From contig JASEGC010000001.1 in assembly GCA_030018415.1 (NCBI GenBank), positions 255,971-319,970 of the forward strand: DNA of 64,000 nt. The letters run 5' to 3'. A program made the translations under genes and the position numbers. Shown here one piece after another: positions 42,513-51,377 of the stretch; the stretch's first letter is position 1, and each line of letters opens with the position of its first letter. Source of the DNA: Candidatus Aenigmatarchaeota archaeon. GTDB lineage: Archaea; Aenigmatarchaeota; Aenigmatarchaeia; CG10238-14. The notes beneath the pieces were generated by a model. It saw only the letters and a list, made by a program, of their open reading frames with translations, searched no databases and had not been told where the DNA came from.

Positions 42513-43643
42513 TTATTCTTCAAGTTCTTCTTTCGTGTATATCGTCAAATTTTTCGTTTTGTATTTTTTCTCTGAGTTATTAGCGATCAAGAAACTTATT
42601 TTTTGTGATTCGGCAACATCAACGATATCATCGTCTATCGTTCCATCTATCACCACAATTCTAGCATTCCTTAAACGTTCGTTCTCCTTATTAAATTGGC
42701 TTAAAGGAATTTTTGCTTGTAACTTCATAGATTCATCAAAAATGTACGTGGCCCTTGTTCCGATCATCTTATCCAAAACTGAACTTATCTTTTTCTTTAT
42801 CTTTTTATCCAAATCTCTCTTTATTTCAGGAACAAACTGCTTGACGGGTGTTCTATCGCGTAGCGCCTTGAAAATTTCCTTTTTAGTTAATTCCTCCACC
42901 TCTTTTCCTTCTGGTGCCCTGGCGACGTAATCTATGTTCGCTAACTGCATTAGTTCTTTAAAGATCAAATCGCCTCCCCTGTCTCCATCAAGAAAGACAG
43001 TGGTAATTTTCTCCTTACACAACTTGGTTATTGTGGGTGGTATGATCGCTCCCCCTGTTGCTATAACATTCTTTACACCGTTTTTCAACAAGTTCAGAAC
43101 GTCTGCTCTTCCTTCAACGATGATGATCTCATCAGAAGTAAAAACATCAGATCCACATGGTAATCCATCACATTCTGTTATTTCCGCTGCTCTGACAGAT
43201 TCCTTTATTTTCTCTGTCAACAACGTCGTGCTTGGTAATTCTTCCTTTAGAAGCTTAGACAATATTCTTTTAGCCCTGTCCACAACATAATCTCGCTTAA
43301 CTGCACGAATGTCTTTGACAGATCTTAGCTTTACGTGTGATTCACACGGTCCTATCTTTTCAATCGTCTCGATAGCTGCTGCTATCAACGCAGTCTCTGA
43401 AGCATCAAGACTGGAAGGTATCAGGATTTTTCCGTGTGTTTTCCCTTTTTCATCTTCTAAAATAACGTCTATCCTACCGATTCTTCCGGTACGCTGCAGT
43501 TCTCTCAAGTCAAGGTCTTGACCGAGCAAACCCTCAGTCTGCCCAAATATTGCCCCAATCACGTCTGGTTTTTCTACTAACCCATTTGCGTAAAACTCTG
43601 CTTCTATCAAATACTTTATAGTTGATTGTGCTAATTTTGCCAT
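42513..43643 (-). CDS. dnaG: Archaeal DnaG primase
   Basis: 376 residues from the ATG at 43643 (AAAGGAGGAT seven bases upstream). N-terminal GAIFGQTEGLLGQDLDLRELQRTGRIGRIDV and the Toprim domain EIIIVEGRADVLNLLKNG, TTVFLDGDRGGDLI are diagnostic. Archaeal DnaG binds the exosome and polyadenylation machinery as well as making primers. Its 5' end overlaps the upstream Toprim gene by 110 bp. Confidence 0.95.
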   Translation of the reverse strand: MAKLAQSTIKYLIEAEFYANGLVEKPDVIGAIFGQTEGLLGQDLDLRELQRTGRIGRIDVILEDEKGKTHGKILIPSSLDASETALIAAAIETIEKIGPCESHVKLRSVKDIRAVKRDYVVDRAKRILSKLLKEELPSTTLLTEKIKESVRAAEITECDGLPCGSDVFTSDEIIIVEGRADVLNLLKNGVKNVIATGGAIIPPTITKLCKEKITTVFLDGDRGGDLIFKELMQLANIDYVARAPEGKEVEELTKKEIFKALRDRTPVKQFVPEIKRDLDKKIKKKISSVLDKMIGTRATYIFDESMKLQAKIPLSQFNKENERLRNARIVVIDGTIDDDIVDVAESQKISFLIANNSEKKYKTKNLTIYTKEELEE

Positions 43644-43998
43644 GATAAACATCCTCCTTTAATCTTGAAATTTTTATGAATTCTTCGACCTTCGTGATGC
43701 CGAAAATTTTTTTAAAAAGCCATCTTAACCTGGGGTCGAAAACAATTTTATTTTTTTCAAAAATTTTACTAATAATCTTATTTTTTTTGTTTCCCTCGCT
43801 GTCAAAATCAGTTAAAATGATATACTTTTTGTTCTTATCAAGAATCTTGCTCAACTCCTCCAATGATTTACCAGAAATATCAAAAATGTCTTCTATACCC
43901 AGTTTTTCAAGTGCTTCTTTGTCTCTTTTTCCTTCTACGATTATGGACGACTCTCTTAAGATGCCTATTAATCTCTCTGGATTATGAGGGATGAGCAT
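43534..43998 (-). CDS. Small Toprim protein (COG1658-like)
   Basis: 154 residues from ATG 43998; ATG 44025 would precede the expected transcript start (TTTAAATA at about 44031). SIIVEGKRDKEALEKLGI and YIILTDFDSEGNKKNKII form the Toprim site. Related to archaeal M5/RnmV-like or primase-like proteins. The last 36 residues lie within dnaG in another frame and look non-conserved, so the stop may have been lost by a shift. Likely cotranscribed with dnaG. Confidence 0.7.
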   Translation of the reverse strand: MLIPHNPERLIGILRESSIIVEGKRDKEALEKLGIEDIFDISGKSLEELSKILDKNKKYIILTDFDSEGNKKNKIISKIFEKNKIVFDPRLRWLFKKIFGITKVEEFIKISRLKEDVYHGKISTINYKVFDRSRVLRKWVSRKTRRDWGNIWAD

Positions 43999-44043
43999 AA
44001 TATCAACATTATTTATTAGAACCATAATTTATTTAAAACCAAC

Positions 44044-44589
44044 TCACCCTTCTCTGCAGTTTTCACAAACCCATTGATCATCAACAAACCGCAAATCTAC
44101 TGAATGTTCTCCGCAAACTTCACAAATACCAGAAGTCACGCTCTCTTCTACAGATGGTTTAAAGGATCTCATCTTCAACCTAAAATTGAGTATATCCAAC
44201 ATATCAGGAGATGCTCTGGCTATATCTGTATTGGTAATCATGCCAACAATCTTGCCCCTCTGGACGACTGGTATCCTTTTAATCTTGTATTTTTTCATCT
44301 TTTCAACAGTTACGATTATATCCTCATCAGGACTTGAAAAAACAATCGGGGAGGACATCACGTCTTTAGTTTTAAGTTTTTTGGGATCTATCGCCGGAGC
44401 CACAACCTTTTTGTTGAGGTCTGTCTCAGTGATGATGCCGATGGGGTTGTTGTCTTTTACGACTACTATCGACCCAACTCTGTGTTTTACCATAACTTTT
44501 GCCGCTTCTTGTACACTTTTATCGTAATTTATCTGAATCGCGGGTTTGGTCATGATGTTTTTGACTAAGATTCCAGTTACCATACTCAT
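44044..44589 (-). CDS. CBS-domain protein with C-terminal zinc ribbon
   Basis: 181 residues. Two CBS domains (VKNIMTKPAIQINYDKSVQ, VGSIVVVKDNNPIGIITETDL; TKDVMSSPIVFSSPDE, IKRIPVVQRGKIVGMITNTDI) bind adenine nucleotides; a zinc ribbon ICEVCGEHSV...WVCENC closes the protein. Probably a regulatory sensor. Function unknown. Confidence 0.78.
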   Translation of the reverse strand: MSMVTGILVKNIMTKPAIQINYDKSVQEAAKVMVKHRVGSIVVVKDNNPIGIITETDLNKKVVAPAIDPKKLKTKDVMSSPIVFSSPDEDIIVTVEKMKKYKIKRIPVVQRGKIVGMITNTDIARASPDMLDILNFRLKMRSFKPSVEESVTSGICEVCGEHSVDLRFVDDQWVCENCREG

Positions 44590-44651
44590 CCTATTCGTAT
44601 ATGTTAGTAAAATTTAAAATAATTTGTTTAATAAAAGGATTAAGTGTTAGT

Positions 44652-45335
44652 ATGAATATAATCGTAATTTCTGATATACATGGTGATGTAGAGAACCTGA
44701 TCACTTATTTAGATAAGATAAAGGAGTATAAGTTTGATGTAATAGTTTGTCCTGGGGATTTTACTGATACAAATGTTCCGCGTGGGTTTACACAAGATGA
44801 TATAGCGAGATTAATAATTAAAGAGTTAAAAACACTTAAAAAACCAATTCTGGCTGTACCGGGAAACATGGATACGAAGGGTATTATTAAAATTCTAGAT
44901 GAAGAAGACGTATCAATCCATGGTAAAGGAAGGATTATAGATAATTTTGGTTTTTATGGATATGGTGGTGCACAAACACCTTTTGGAACAAATATAGAAC
45001 CTACAGAAGAAGAAATGAAATTAGGATTAAAGAATGCTTATAACGATGTAAAAAATTCTAAATATAAAATACAAGTGACACATAACCCACCGAGTGGATC
45101 AAGATTAGACATAATTCAGTCTGGTCTTCATGTTGGTTCAAACGCGGTTCGAGAATCTATTGAGATATATAAGCCCATAGTTGCTATATCTGCACACATA
45201 CATGAAGCTAGGGAAACGGACTATCTAAAAGACACGTTTCTCCTCAATTCCGGGAGGTTTCCGGAGGGGTATTTTGGACTGATAAATATCAAAAATAATT
45301 TTGTAAACGGAAAAATTATTAATTTGTTAGGTTAA
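44652..45335 (+). CDS. Metallophosphoesterase
   Basis: 227 residues from ATG 44652. Calcineurin-like motifs VISDIHGD, VCPGDFTD, VPGNMDTKG (GNHD variant), QVTHNPP and ISAHIHEARE. Archaeal YfcE/MJ0936-like phosphodiesterase. A TATA-like box is absent in the short gap to the divergent CBS gene. Substrate unknown. Confidence 0.85.
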   Translation: MNIIVISDIHGDVENLITYLDKIKEYKFDVIVCPGDFTDTNVPRGFTQDDIARLIIKELKTLKKPILAVPGNMDTKGIIKILDEEDVSIHGKGRIIDNFGFYGYGGAQTPFGTNIEPTEEEMKLGLKNAYNDVKNSKYKIQVTHNPPSGSRLDIIQSGLHVGSNAVRESIEIYKPIVAISAHIHEARETDYLKDTFLLNSGRFPEGYFGLINIKNNFVNGKIINLLG

Positions 45336-45432
45336 TACCAACCCGTTTGTTTCTTTTAGAAAAATTGAATAAAAAATTAAAAAAATTTTTTAAATATAAC
45401 ACTGTTATATTTTAGAAAATAAAAAACAATAA

Positions 45433-45456
45433 TTTTCTAAAGGAAATTAGGGGGTA
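45433..45456 (+). repeat. ORB-like element in the cdc6 promoter
   Basis: TTTTCTAAAGGAAATTAG then GGGGTA. It matches the archaeal origin recognition box layout GGAAA-x-x-AGGGGG-type and two further copies at 50.7 kb (shared core GAAATNARGGGGT). It lies beside the TATA box (TTTATATA at 45459) of cdc6, suggesting Orc1/Cdc6 binding there. Confidence 0.5.
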
Positions 45457-45514
45457 GGTTTATATACTCTCCAAGAGAAAAGGCTTTATTTCAAAAGGAA
45501 TAAAAAGTTATAAC

Positions 45515-46723
45515 ATGCCCCAGTCTATTCAAACAATTTTCCAAGAATTTATAGAGAAAAAGACGGTACTTTTCAAAGACAGGGATGCATTGACTTCAGA
45601 TTTTACACCCGATACAATTCCCCATAGGAATAAAGAGATAAACACAGTAGCATCGATATTAGCACCATCTTTAAAGGGGGGAAAGCCATCGAATATATTT
45701 ATTTATGGTATGACAGGGACGGGGAAGACCCTTGTAACCCGTTATGTGGGGTGTGAACTTGAAAAAATGTCTAATAAAGGAACAAACCCCGTTAAGGTTA
45801 TATACATAAACTGTAAGATGAAGAAGATTGCAGATACAGAATACAGGTTGGTTGCCGAACTTTCAAGAATTCTGGGACAGGAAGTTCCTATAACCGGGCT
45901 TCCAACAGAACACGTCTATCAAACATTTTTTAACGTTTTAGATTCAAACAACTGGATCGTTGTTGTAATCTTGGATGAAATAGACGCTCTGGTCAACAAA
46001 ATGGGCGATGATTTCCTCTACAACTTCACGAGAATAAACCAAGAACTCAAAAGAGCAAAAGTATCGATCATTGGTATAACCAACGACCTTCATTTCATCG
46101 ATATTCTTGATCCACGTGTAAAGAGTTCTTTGAGTGAGGAAGAAATCCTTTTCTCACCTTACAATGCCTTAGAATTACAAGACATTTTAAAACAGAGGGC
46201 AGAATTGGGTTTTAAACCTGGTGTTATCTCCGATGAAGTTATTCCCAAGTGTGCCGCCTTAGCTGCTCAAGAGCACGGTGATGCTAGACGTGCGCTCGAC
46301 CTTCTGAGAGTTGCCGGTGAGATTGCTGAAAGAGAGAATGACCCAAAAATAACTGAAAAACATGTTGACATGGCACTAGAAAAAATAGATCATGATAGGA
46401 TAATAGAATCCGTTAAATCTCTACCAAAACAGACCAAAGCTTTACTCTGGTCGATTATAGAACTTGAAGAGAAAGGCCAAAAAAACATGCAGACTGGAGA
46501 TATTTACAGTGTCTATGAGGATGTGTGTAAAGAATGTGCTCTGCACCCCTTAACTCAGAGAAGAATATCCGACCTCATTTCTGAACTGGACATGATGGGA
46601 ATAATAAACGCAAGAATCATTTCATTGGGTAGATATGGTAGGACACGTGAAATAAACCCGAATGTCTCAGAAAAAGTAAAGAATAAGATGAAAGATATTC
46701 TTAAATCAAGTTTAATGATTTAA
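45515..46723 (+). CDS. cdc6: Orc1/Cdc6 origin-binding ATPase
   Basis: 402 residues. Walker A GMTGTGKT 65-72, Walker B VVVILDEIDALV, sensor 1 IIGITNDLHF and sensor 2 GDARRALDLLRVAGE. The C-terminal winged helix has LPKQTKALLWSI and YGRTREINP. It recognises ORB elements and loads MCM. It is followed by a PolD small-subunit-like gene and PolB, forming a replication group. Confidence 0.96.
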   Translation: MPQSIQTIFQEFIEKKTVLFKDRDALTSDFTPDTIPHRNKEINTVASILAPSLKGGKPSNIFIYGMTGTGKTLVTRYVGCELEKMSNKGTNPVKVIYINCKMKKIADTEYRLVAELSRILGQEVPITGLPTEHVYQTFFNVLDSNNWIVVVILDEIDALVNKMGDDFLYNFTRINQELKRAKVSIIGITNDLHFIDILDPRVKSSLSEEEILFSPYNALELQDILKQRAELGFKPGVISDEVIPKCAALAAQEHGDARRALDLLRVAGEIAERENDPKITEKHVDMALEKIDHDRIIESVKSLPKQTKALLWSIIELEEKGQKNMQTGDIYSVYEDVCKECALHPLTQRRISDLISELDMMGIINARIISLGRYGRTREINPNVSEKVKNKMKDILKSSLMI

Positions 46724-46742
46724 TCTTTGGCGTGTTCATCGA

Positions 46743-47828
46743 ATGAATGAAGAAGAAATCATCAGGGCGTTCCTCAAGAACGGCTTTCAAATCTCTAAGA
46801 ATGCATTACCTTTAGTGTTAGAGAACCCAGAAAAGATCCTTTTAGAATTGAAAAAATTGAAACCACGCCCCTTTATAATTTCTGAACAACATGTTAAGAA
46901 CGTTCAAAACAAAATCAAAATAAAAAAACCCAGCATAAAGATCATCAAAGAATATAAACATAGCAAAAAATCAATCAGAGTCGATGATTATGTAGAACAT
47001 TTCCTTTCGAGGTACGAAAAAATCAAGGATATTCTCTCAAAACGTATGGATGCTGAAAAACTGATTTCTATCAACAAAACGGGCCAAATGTCAATGTTTT
47101 CAATCATGGGGGTTGTCAGAGAAAAAACTGGTAATAACATACTGATTGAAGACCCAACTGGTGAACTTCACGTGTTCTTTAACGATGATTTGAAGGAAAA
47201 ACTCGATGAAATATCTCTAGATGACGTCGTTGGCATAACAGTTAAAAAAATCAAGGACAAACACTATGCAAAAAAGTTGGTATACCCAGATGTTTTAACC
47301 AGTAGGGAGATCAAAAAGACTGAAGAAGAAATAATTTTAGCTGTCGTCTTCAACCCAGATGAATTGGATAGCACAAAATACGGTAATTTGATCTCTACTC
47401 TTTCAACTACCAATACCTCTTCTTCCATCGTTTTTCTTAATATCGTGGACGACAAAATAGTCGGCGATCTTTCTCCCTTCAATCCTATCAACATAACTTC
47501 AGAGTCAAACCCAATACTCCTCCAGATAGATAATATAAAAACCTTAGTCATACCGAAGAATTTTTTTAGAACTCTCACTTTTCATGTTTCACCAGACACA
47601 CTTATATCGATTTTAAAGAGGAGGCACATTATCACTACTTTTTGTCCCCAGATCCACGTTGGTTGCGATGATTTTGTCCTCTCAGAGGTTCCCGACATCG
47701 TTATTTCCAATCTGGAAGGCACTACAAACAAGAATTACAAAGGCACTACTATCATCGCCAATTCCGACCCCAACAAACTTTTTTTGATTAACTTGAAAAC
47801 TAGAGAAGTGATTGAGAAAACACTGTAA
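46743..47828 (+). CDS. DNA polymerase II (PolD) small subunit-like protein, catalytically degenerate
   Basis: 361 residues, much shorter than DP1 (usually 450-620). N-terminal helices (IIRAFLKNGFQISKNALPLVL), a KxxSRYEKIKDILSKRM helix and an OB fold (SIMGVVREKTGNNILIEDPTGELHVFF) match DP1. The phosphoesterase domain is shrunken: the GDxxD and GNHD metal motifs are absent. Where DP1 has VPDVVHMGHVH there is VPDIVISNLEG. LISILKRRHIITTF still matches the DP1 helix. It is probably a structural B subunit, as in eukaryotic polymerases, placed between cdc6 and polB. Confidence 0.75.
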   Translation: MNEEEIIRAFLKNGFQISKNALPLVLENPEKILLELKKLKPRPFIISEQHVKNVQNKIKIKKPSIKIIKEYKHSKKSIRVDDYVEHFLSRYEKIKDILSKRMDAEKLISINKTGQMSMFSIMGVVREKTGNNILIEDPTGELHVFFNDDLKEKLDEISLDDVVGITVKKIKDKHYAKKLVYPDVLTSREIKKTEEEIILAVVFNPDELDSTKYGNLISTLSTTNTSSSIVFLNIVDDKIVGDLSPFNPINITSESNPILLQIDNIKTLVIPKNFFRTLTFHVSPDTLISILKRRHIITTFCPQIHVGCDDFVLSEVPDIVISNLEGTTNKNYKGTTIIANSDPNKLFLINLKTREVIEKTL

Positions 47829-47909
47829 ACTCATAAAACTCTCGCCTTTCTTTTAAATATATGATTCAATCAACAAGTTTATAAAAAAACAGACTCACAA
47901 TTTTATTCC

Positions 47910-50657
47910 ATGCAAGTAAAATTTCAACTCCTTGATGTCGATTATATAATGCTAGATTCTAAGCCAGTTATTCGTTTTTTTGGGAGGACAGATGAAAATA
48001 AATCGATTACAGTCTTCTACGAAAAATTTTTACCTTATTTTTATGTTTTACCAGACGATGGAAAGGGTCAGGTGGTAAAAGACGTTCTGAATGAAAAATT
48101 CAAGGATTTTCTAGTTAAAGTAGAGACTGTTGAGAGGCATTTACCTATTGGTTTTACAGAATCACCGATAAAATTGCTGAAAATTACGTTGAATAACCCA
48201 GCCAAGACACCGTTGTTAAGAGAGGAGTTGAGAATAGAAAAATCTGTAAGAGAAGTTTTCGAGGCTGACATACCCTTCAGGTATCGTTTTATGGCAGATC
48301 ATAAGATTTTTGGGATAAGATGGTACAAGGCTACTGGGAACGGTATGAATACGAACATCGTCAAGACCGAGAAAAAAATATCCGCCGAGAAAATAGAAGA
48401 GCTGGACATAGAAGAAAACATGAAGTTCAGGTACCTAAGCCTCGATATAGAGGTTGTTTCTGGGGAGGGGGGTTTACCAGACGCAGAAAAAGATCCAATC
48501 ATCATGGTCAGCATGTATTTTTACCCAGCTTACAAAGGGAAAAACTCACTCGTTCTTTCTGCCAAAAGAATTAAACAAGCAGAAAAAGATACTATAGGTT
48601 TTTTCTCCGAGAAAGAGATGTTGCAGGAACTCATCAAGATCATCGATAACTTCGATCCAGACATAATCCTTGGGTACAACATCAACAACTTTGACTTGCC
48701 ATACATAGAGGCAAGGCTCAGGAAAAACAACTTACCAAGGACGATCGGCAGATGCAACCAGAAACCCATTATAACAAGAAAATTTGCCAACAGGTTCAGG
48801 AACAACATCGTAGGAAGAGTCGTAGTAGATGTTTATGACTTGGTGAAAGAAGCAACCGTGAAGTTTGGTTTGTTTAAAGGTTTGAAAAGGTATGGTTTGG
48901 GCGACATTTCAAGACTCGTCCTCGGAGAAGATAAAATAGACATTTCACACAGTGAGATCAACAGTCATTGGGCTGATAACGGAGAAAAACTCAAAAAACT
49001 CTTGGATTACAGCAGAAAAGATGCACAATTACCCCTGAGAATTCTCCTTAAAGAACGTATGCTCGACAAGTTCTTCGAGCTATCTAAAGTCACGGGTATA
49101 TTGCTCCAAGATACTCTAGAGGGAGGAGAATCGATAAGGATAGAAAACCTCCTCCTGCGAGAATTCAACGAGGAAAAATATGTTTTACCATGCAAGCCAG
49201 ATTCAGACGAAATCTCACGTAGAAACTCACAGAGAAGAACTGAAGGATTGAAGGGAGCCCTTGTCCTCAGCCCAGAAATAGGGTTTCATGATAAATGTGT
49301 TGTTTACCTGGATTTTCGTAGCATGTATCCCAACATCATCAGTTCTTTCAACATCTGTCCCACTACTTTGCTTCTTTCTGACAAAAAAGTAGAGTTTCTG
49401 CAAGCATCCAGTGGAACAAAGTTCGTTTCCCCAAAAATAAGAAAGGGAATAGTACCGAAGATAGTCAGATACTTGCTTGATACGAGGGCCAAGATTAAAG
49501 AACAGATGGATCGTGCGAGAAAACCAGAGAGGAAAAGATACCTTTATGCAAGACAGTATGCATTCAAAACAGTTGCAAACGCCTTTTACGGTCATCTTGG
49601 CTATATTCGTGCCAAGCTCTACGTGTTGGACATAGCCAATGCCATCACAAGCACTGGGAGAGAGATAATAAACAGGACAAAGGATATAGTTGAGTCTAAG
49701 ACACCATACAAAGTCATCTACGCCGACACAGATTCCGTGATGGTCGGTTTGAAGACTGAGGACGTTAAAGAAGCTTTTAAAATCGGTTTAGAAATATCAA
49801 AACTCATAAACGAAGAATTTAAACACATGCTAGAGTTGAAGATAGAGAGTGTATTTAAAACATTACTCATCCTCTCGAAAAAGAGGTATGCTGGCTGGAA
49901 ATTTGAGTTTGTTGATGACAAATGGGAAGACTCGATGATTACAAAAGGTATAGAAACAGTCAGAAGGGATTGGTGTGACCTGGTTTCAGAAACTTTAGAA
50001 GAAGTACTTATCGCGATACTTAAAGAGCAAAATATAAACAAGGCAGTGAGAATTGTGAGGGATAAGATCGAGGACATAAAAACAGGAAAGATAGACATAG
50101 ATAAATTAGTCATAACGAAGGGCGTTTCTAAAACTTTGAAGAGCTACAAAGGGATTCAACCACACATTGAGTTGGTAAAGAAGATGAGATCGAGGGACGT
50201 GGCATCAGCTCCTGGCGTTGGGGACAGAGTAGGGTTTGTCATAGTCAAAGGCCTACAAATGATATCGAAGAGGGCTGAAGACCCAGAATACGTGAAAAAA
50301 CATGGCTTAAAAATCGATTCAAAGTATTACATAGAAAGCCAGTTGTTACCACCACTAGAAAGAGTTTTTGAGGCCTTAGGTGTTAACAAAACTGATTTGA
50401 TGGGTATAGGAAAGCAGCTCGGTTTGTTCGATGTGATGAGGAAAGAAGCGAGAGAAGAAAAGCCCTTTGAGGATTATCTTACAGAGATAGACGGATTTAT
50501 ATGCAACAATTGTAACAACGTGATGAGAAGAGTCCCACTTTCAGGGAAATGTAATTATTGCAACGGAGAGATAGTGTTCTTCAAAGGGGACAAGAAATCA
50601 AGAGTTTATGACCCTTGGCGATTATCAGTTTCAAAGGAAACTATAAAAGAAGCATGA
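47910..50657 (+). CDS. polB: Family B DNA polymerase
   Basis: 915 residues. Proofreading motifs Exo I LSLDIEV, Exo II ILGYNINNFDLPYIEAR and Exo III YSRKDAQ. Polymerase motifs A DFRSMYPNIISSFN, B KTVANAFYGHLGY and C YADTDSV are intact. The C-terminus carries a zinc knuckle CNNCNNVMRR...GKCNYC (C-x2-C-x12-C-x2-C), as in eukaryotic polymerases. It is longer than Thermococcus PolB (about 775). It follows the DP1-like gene and is followed by ORB-like repeats. Confidence 0.96.
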   Translation: MQVKFQLLDVDYIMLDSKPVIRFFGRTDENKSITVFYEKFLPYFYVLPDDGKGQVVKDVLNEKFKDFLVKVETVERHLPIGFTESPIKLLKITLNNPAKTPLLREELRIEKSVREVFEADIPFRYRFMADHKIFGIRWYKATGNGMNTNIVKTEKKISAEKIEELDIEENMKFRYLSLDIEVVSGEGGLPDAEKDPIIMVSMYFYPAYKGKNSLVLSAKRIKQAEKDTIGFFSEKEMLQELIKIIDNFDPDIILGYNINNFDLPYIEARLRKNNLPRTIGRCNQKPIITRKFANRFRNNIVGRVVVDVYDLVKEATVKFGLFKGLKRYGLGDISRLVLGEDKIDISHSEINSHWADNGEKLKKLLDYSRKDAQLPLRILLKERMLDKFFELSKVTGILLQDTLEGGESIRIENLLLREFNEEKYVLPCKPDSDEISRRNSQRRTEGLKGALVLSPEIGFHDKCVVYLDFRSMYPNIISSFNICPTTLLLSDKKVEFLQASSGTKFVSPKIRKGIVPKIVRYLLDTRAKIKEQMDRARKPERKRYLYARQYAFKTVANAFYGHLGYIRAKLYVLDIANAITSTGREIINRTKDIVESKTPYKVIYADTDSVMVGLKTEDVKEAFKIGLEISKLINEEFKHMLELKIESVFKTLLILSKKRYAGWKFEFVDDKWEDSMITKGIETVRRDWCDLVSETLEEVLIAILKEQNINKAVRIVRDKIEDIKTGKIDIDKLVITKGVSKTLKSYKGIQPHIELVKKMRSRDVASAPGVGDRVGFVIVKGLQMISKRAEDPEYVKKHGLKIDSKYYIESQLLPPLERVFEALGVNKTDLMGIGKQLGLFDVMRKEAREEKPFEDYLTEIDGFICNNCNNVMRRVPLSGKCNYCNGEIVFFKGDKKSRVYDPWRLSVSKETIKEA

Positions 50658-50995
50658 AAAGTCTATGAATAATGGCGTGAAATCACGTTAAAACATTTTC
50701 CAAGAGAAATGAAGGGGTAATGAAGTTCATTTTATAACAGCTTTATATTTTGATTCTGGACAGGAAATCAAGGGGTCATATGAAGTTCATTTCTTAGAAA
50801 AATAACTTCACGGAATGTTGCCCTTTCAACAGACCATTAAATGAACAAATACCTATCAAGTTTTGTGGAAAATTTTTAGGTGCAAGAACTTTCGATGTAG
50901 TTTACAAAAATATACCAATTTTTGATGAATTAGTCGATCCATCGAGTTACTTGAAGAGAAATAGTTATAAATTTTCTCTCAATCAAATAACGATT
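50658..50995. repeat. ORB-like direct repeats, candidate replication origin
   Basis: Two imperfect copies of about 38 bp at 50696-50733 and 50755-50793. Core GAAAT[G/C]AAGGGGT then TGAAGTTCATTT in each. The first begins TTTTCCAAGAGAAATGAAGG, which follows the archaeal ORB consensus. CGTGA/TCACG inverted bases at 50676 and an AT-rich stretch lie beside. No gene seen here; the remainder precedes the NAC gene promoter. Confidence 0.5.
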
Positions 50996-51319
50996 ATGTT
51001 CGACCTAGATCCCAGGAAGATGCAACAGATGATGAAGCAGTTGGGCATGAAGATGGACAACATTCCCGCAAATCAAGTCATCATAAAGACCGACAAAGGC
51101 GACATAACGATAGAAGAACCAGAAGTCATTAAAACGACGATGAAAGGTCAAGTGATGTTTCAAGTTTCTGGTCACGTGAAAGAACATGCGTTCACAGATG
51201 AAGACGTGAAGTTAGTCATGGAACAATCCAACATCAAGGACGAAGAAAAAGCAACTTTGGCTCTTCAAGAGACGAATGGAGACGTTGTGAAAGCAATAAT
51301 GAAATTAAAGGGTGAATGA
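50996..51319 (+). CDS. nac: Nascent polypeptide-associated complex protein (NAC)
   Basis: 107 residues from the ATG at 50996; a longer in-frame TTG start at 50951 is less likely. DPRKMQQMMKQLGMKMDNI, the NAC domain (VIIKTDKGDITIEEPEV, QVMFQVSGHVKE) and a C-terminal UBA domain (DVKLVMEQSNIKDEEKATLAL). Binds nascent chains at the ribosome exit. Complete for archaeal NAC. Confidence 0.95.
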   Translation: MFDLDPRKMQQMMKQLGMKMDNIPANQVIIKTDKGDITIEEPEVIKTTMKGQVMFQVSGHVKEHAFTDEDVKLVMEQSNIKDEEKATLALQETNGDVVKAIMKLKGE

Positions 51320-51377
51320 TCTGCGAGGATTGTTTGAAGAGTACAGAGTCTTCATAATAGGGATAATACCTATCTAA
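51312..51377 (+). pseudogene. Possible secF N-terminal remnant
   Basis: A 21-residue frame MNDLRGLFEEYRVFIIGIIPI then TAA. The start resembles the N-terminus and first helix of SecF-like proteins, and the convergent neighbour is secD. It is too short to judge. Confidence 0.2.

Noticed and set aside
42430-42560. Small forward frame starting MIGMTLRVELKYLYGDVG
   Set aside because: Runs into the antisense of dnaG; no stop at a sensible place and no family.
50951-50995. Longer N-terminus for NAC
   Set aside because: Fifteen extra residues lie outside the family and the ATG at 50996 fits homologues.
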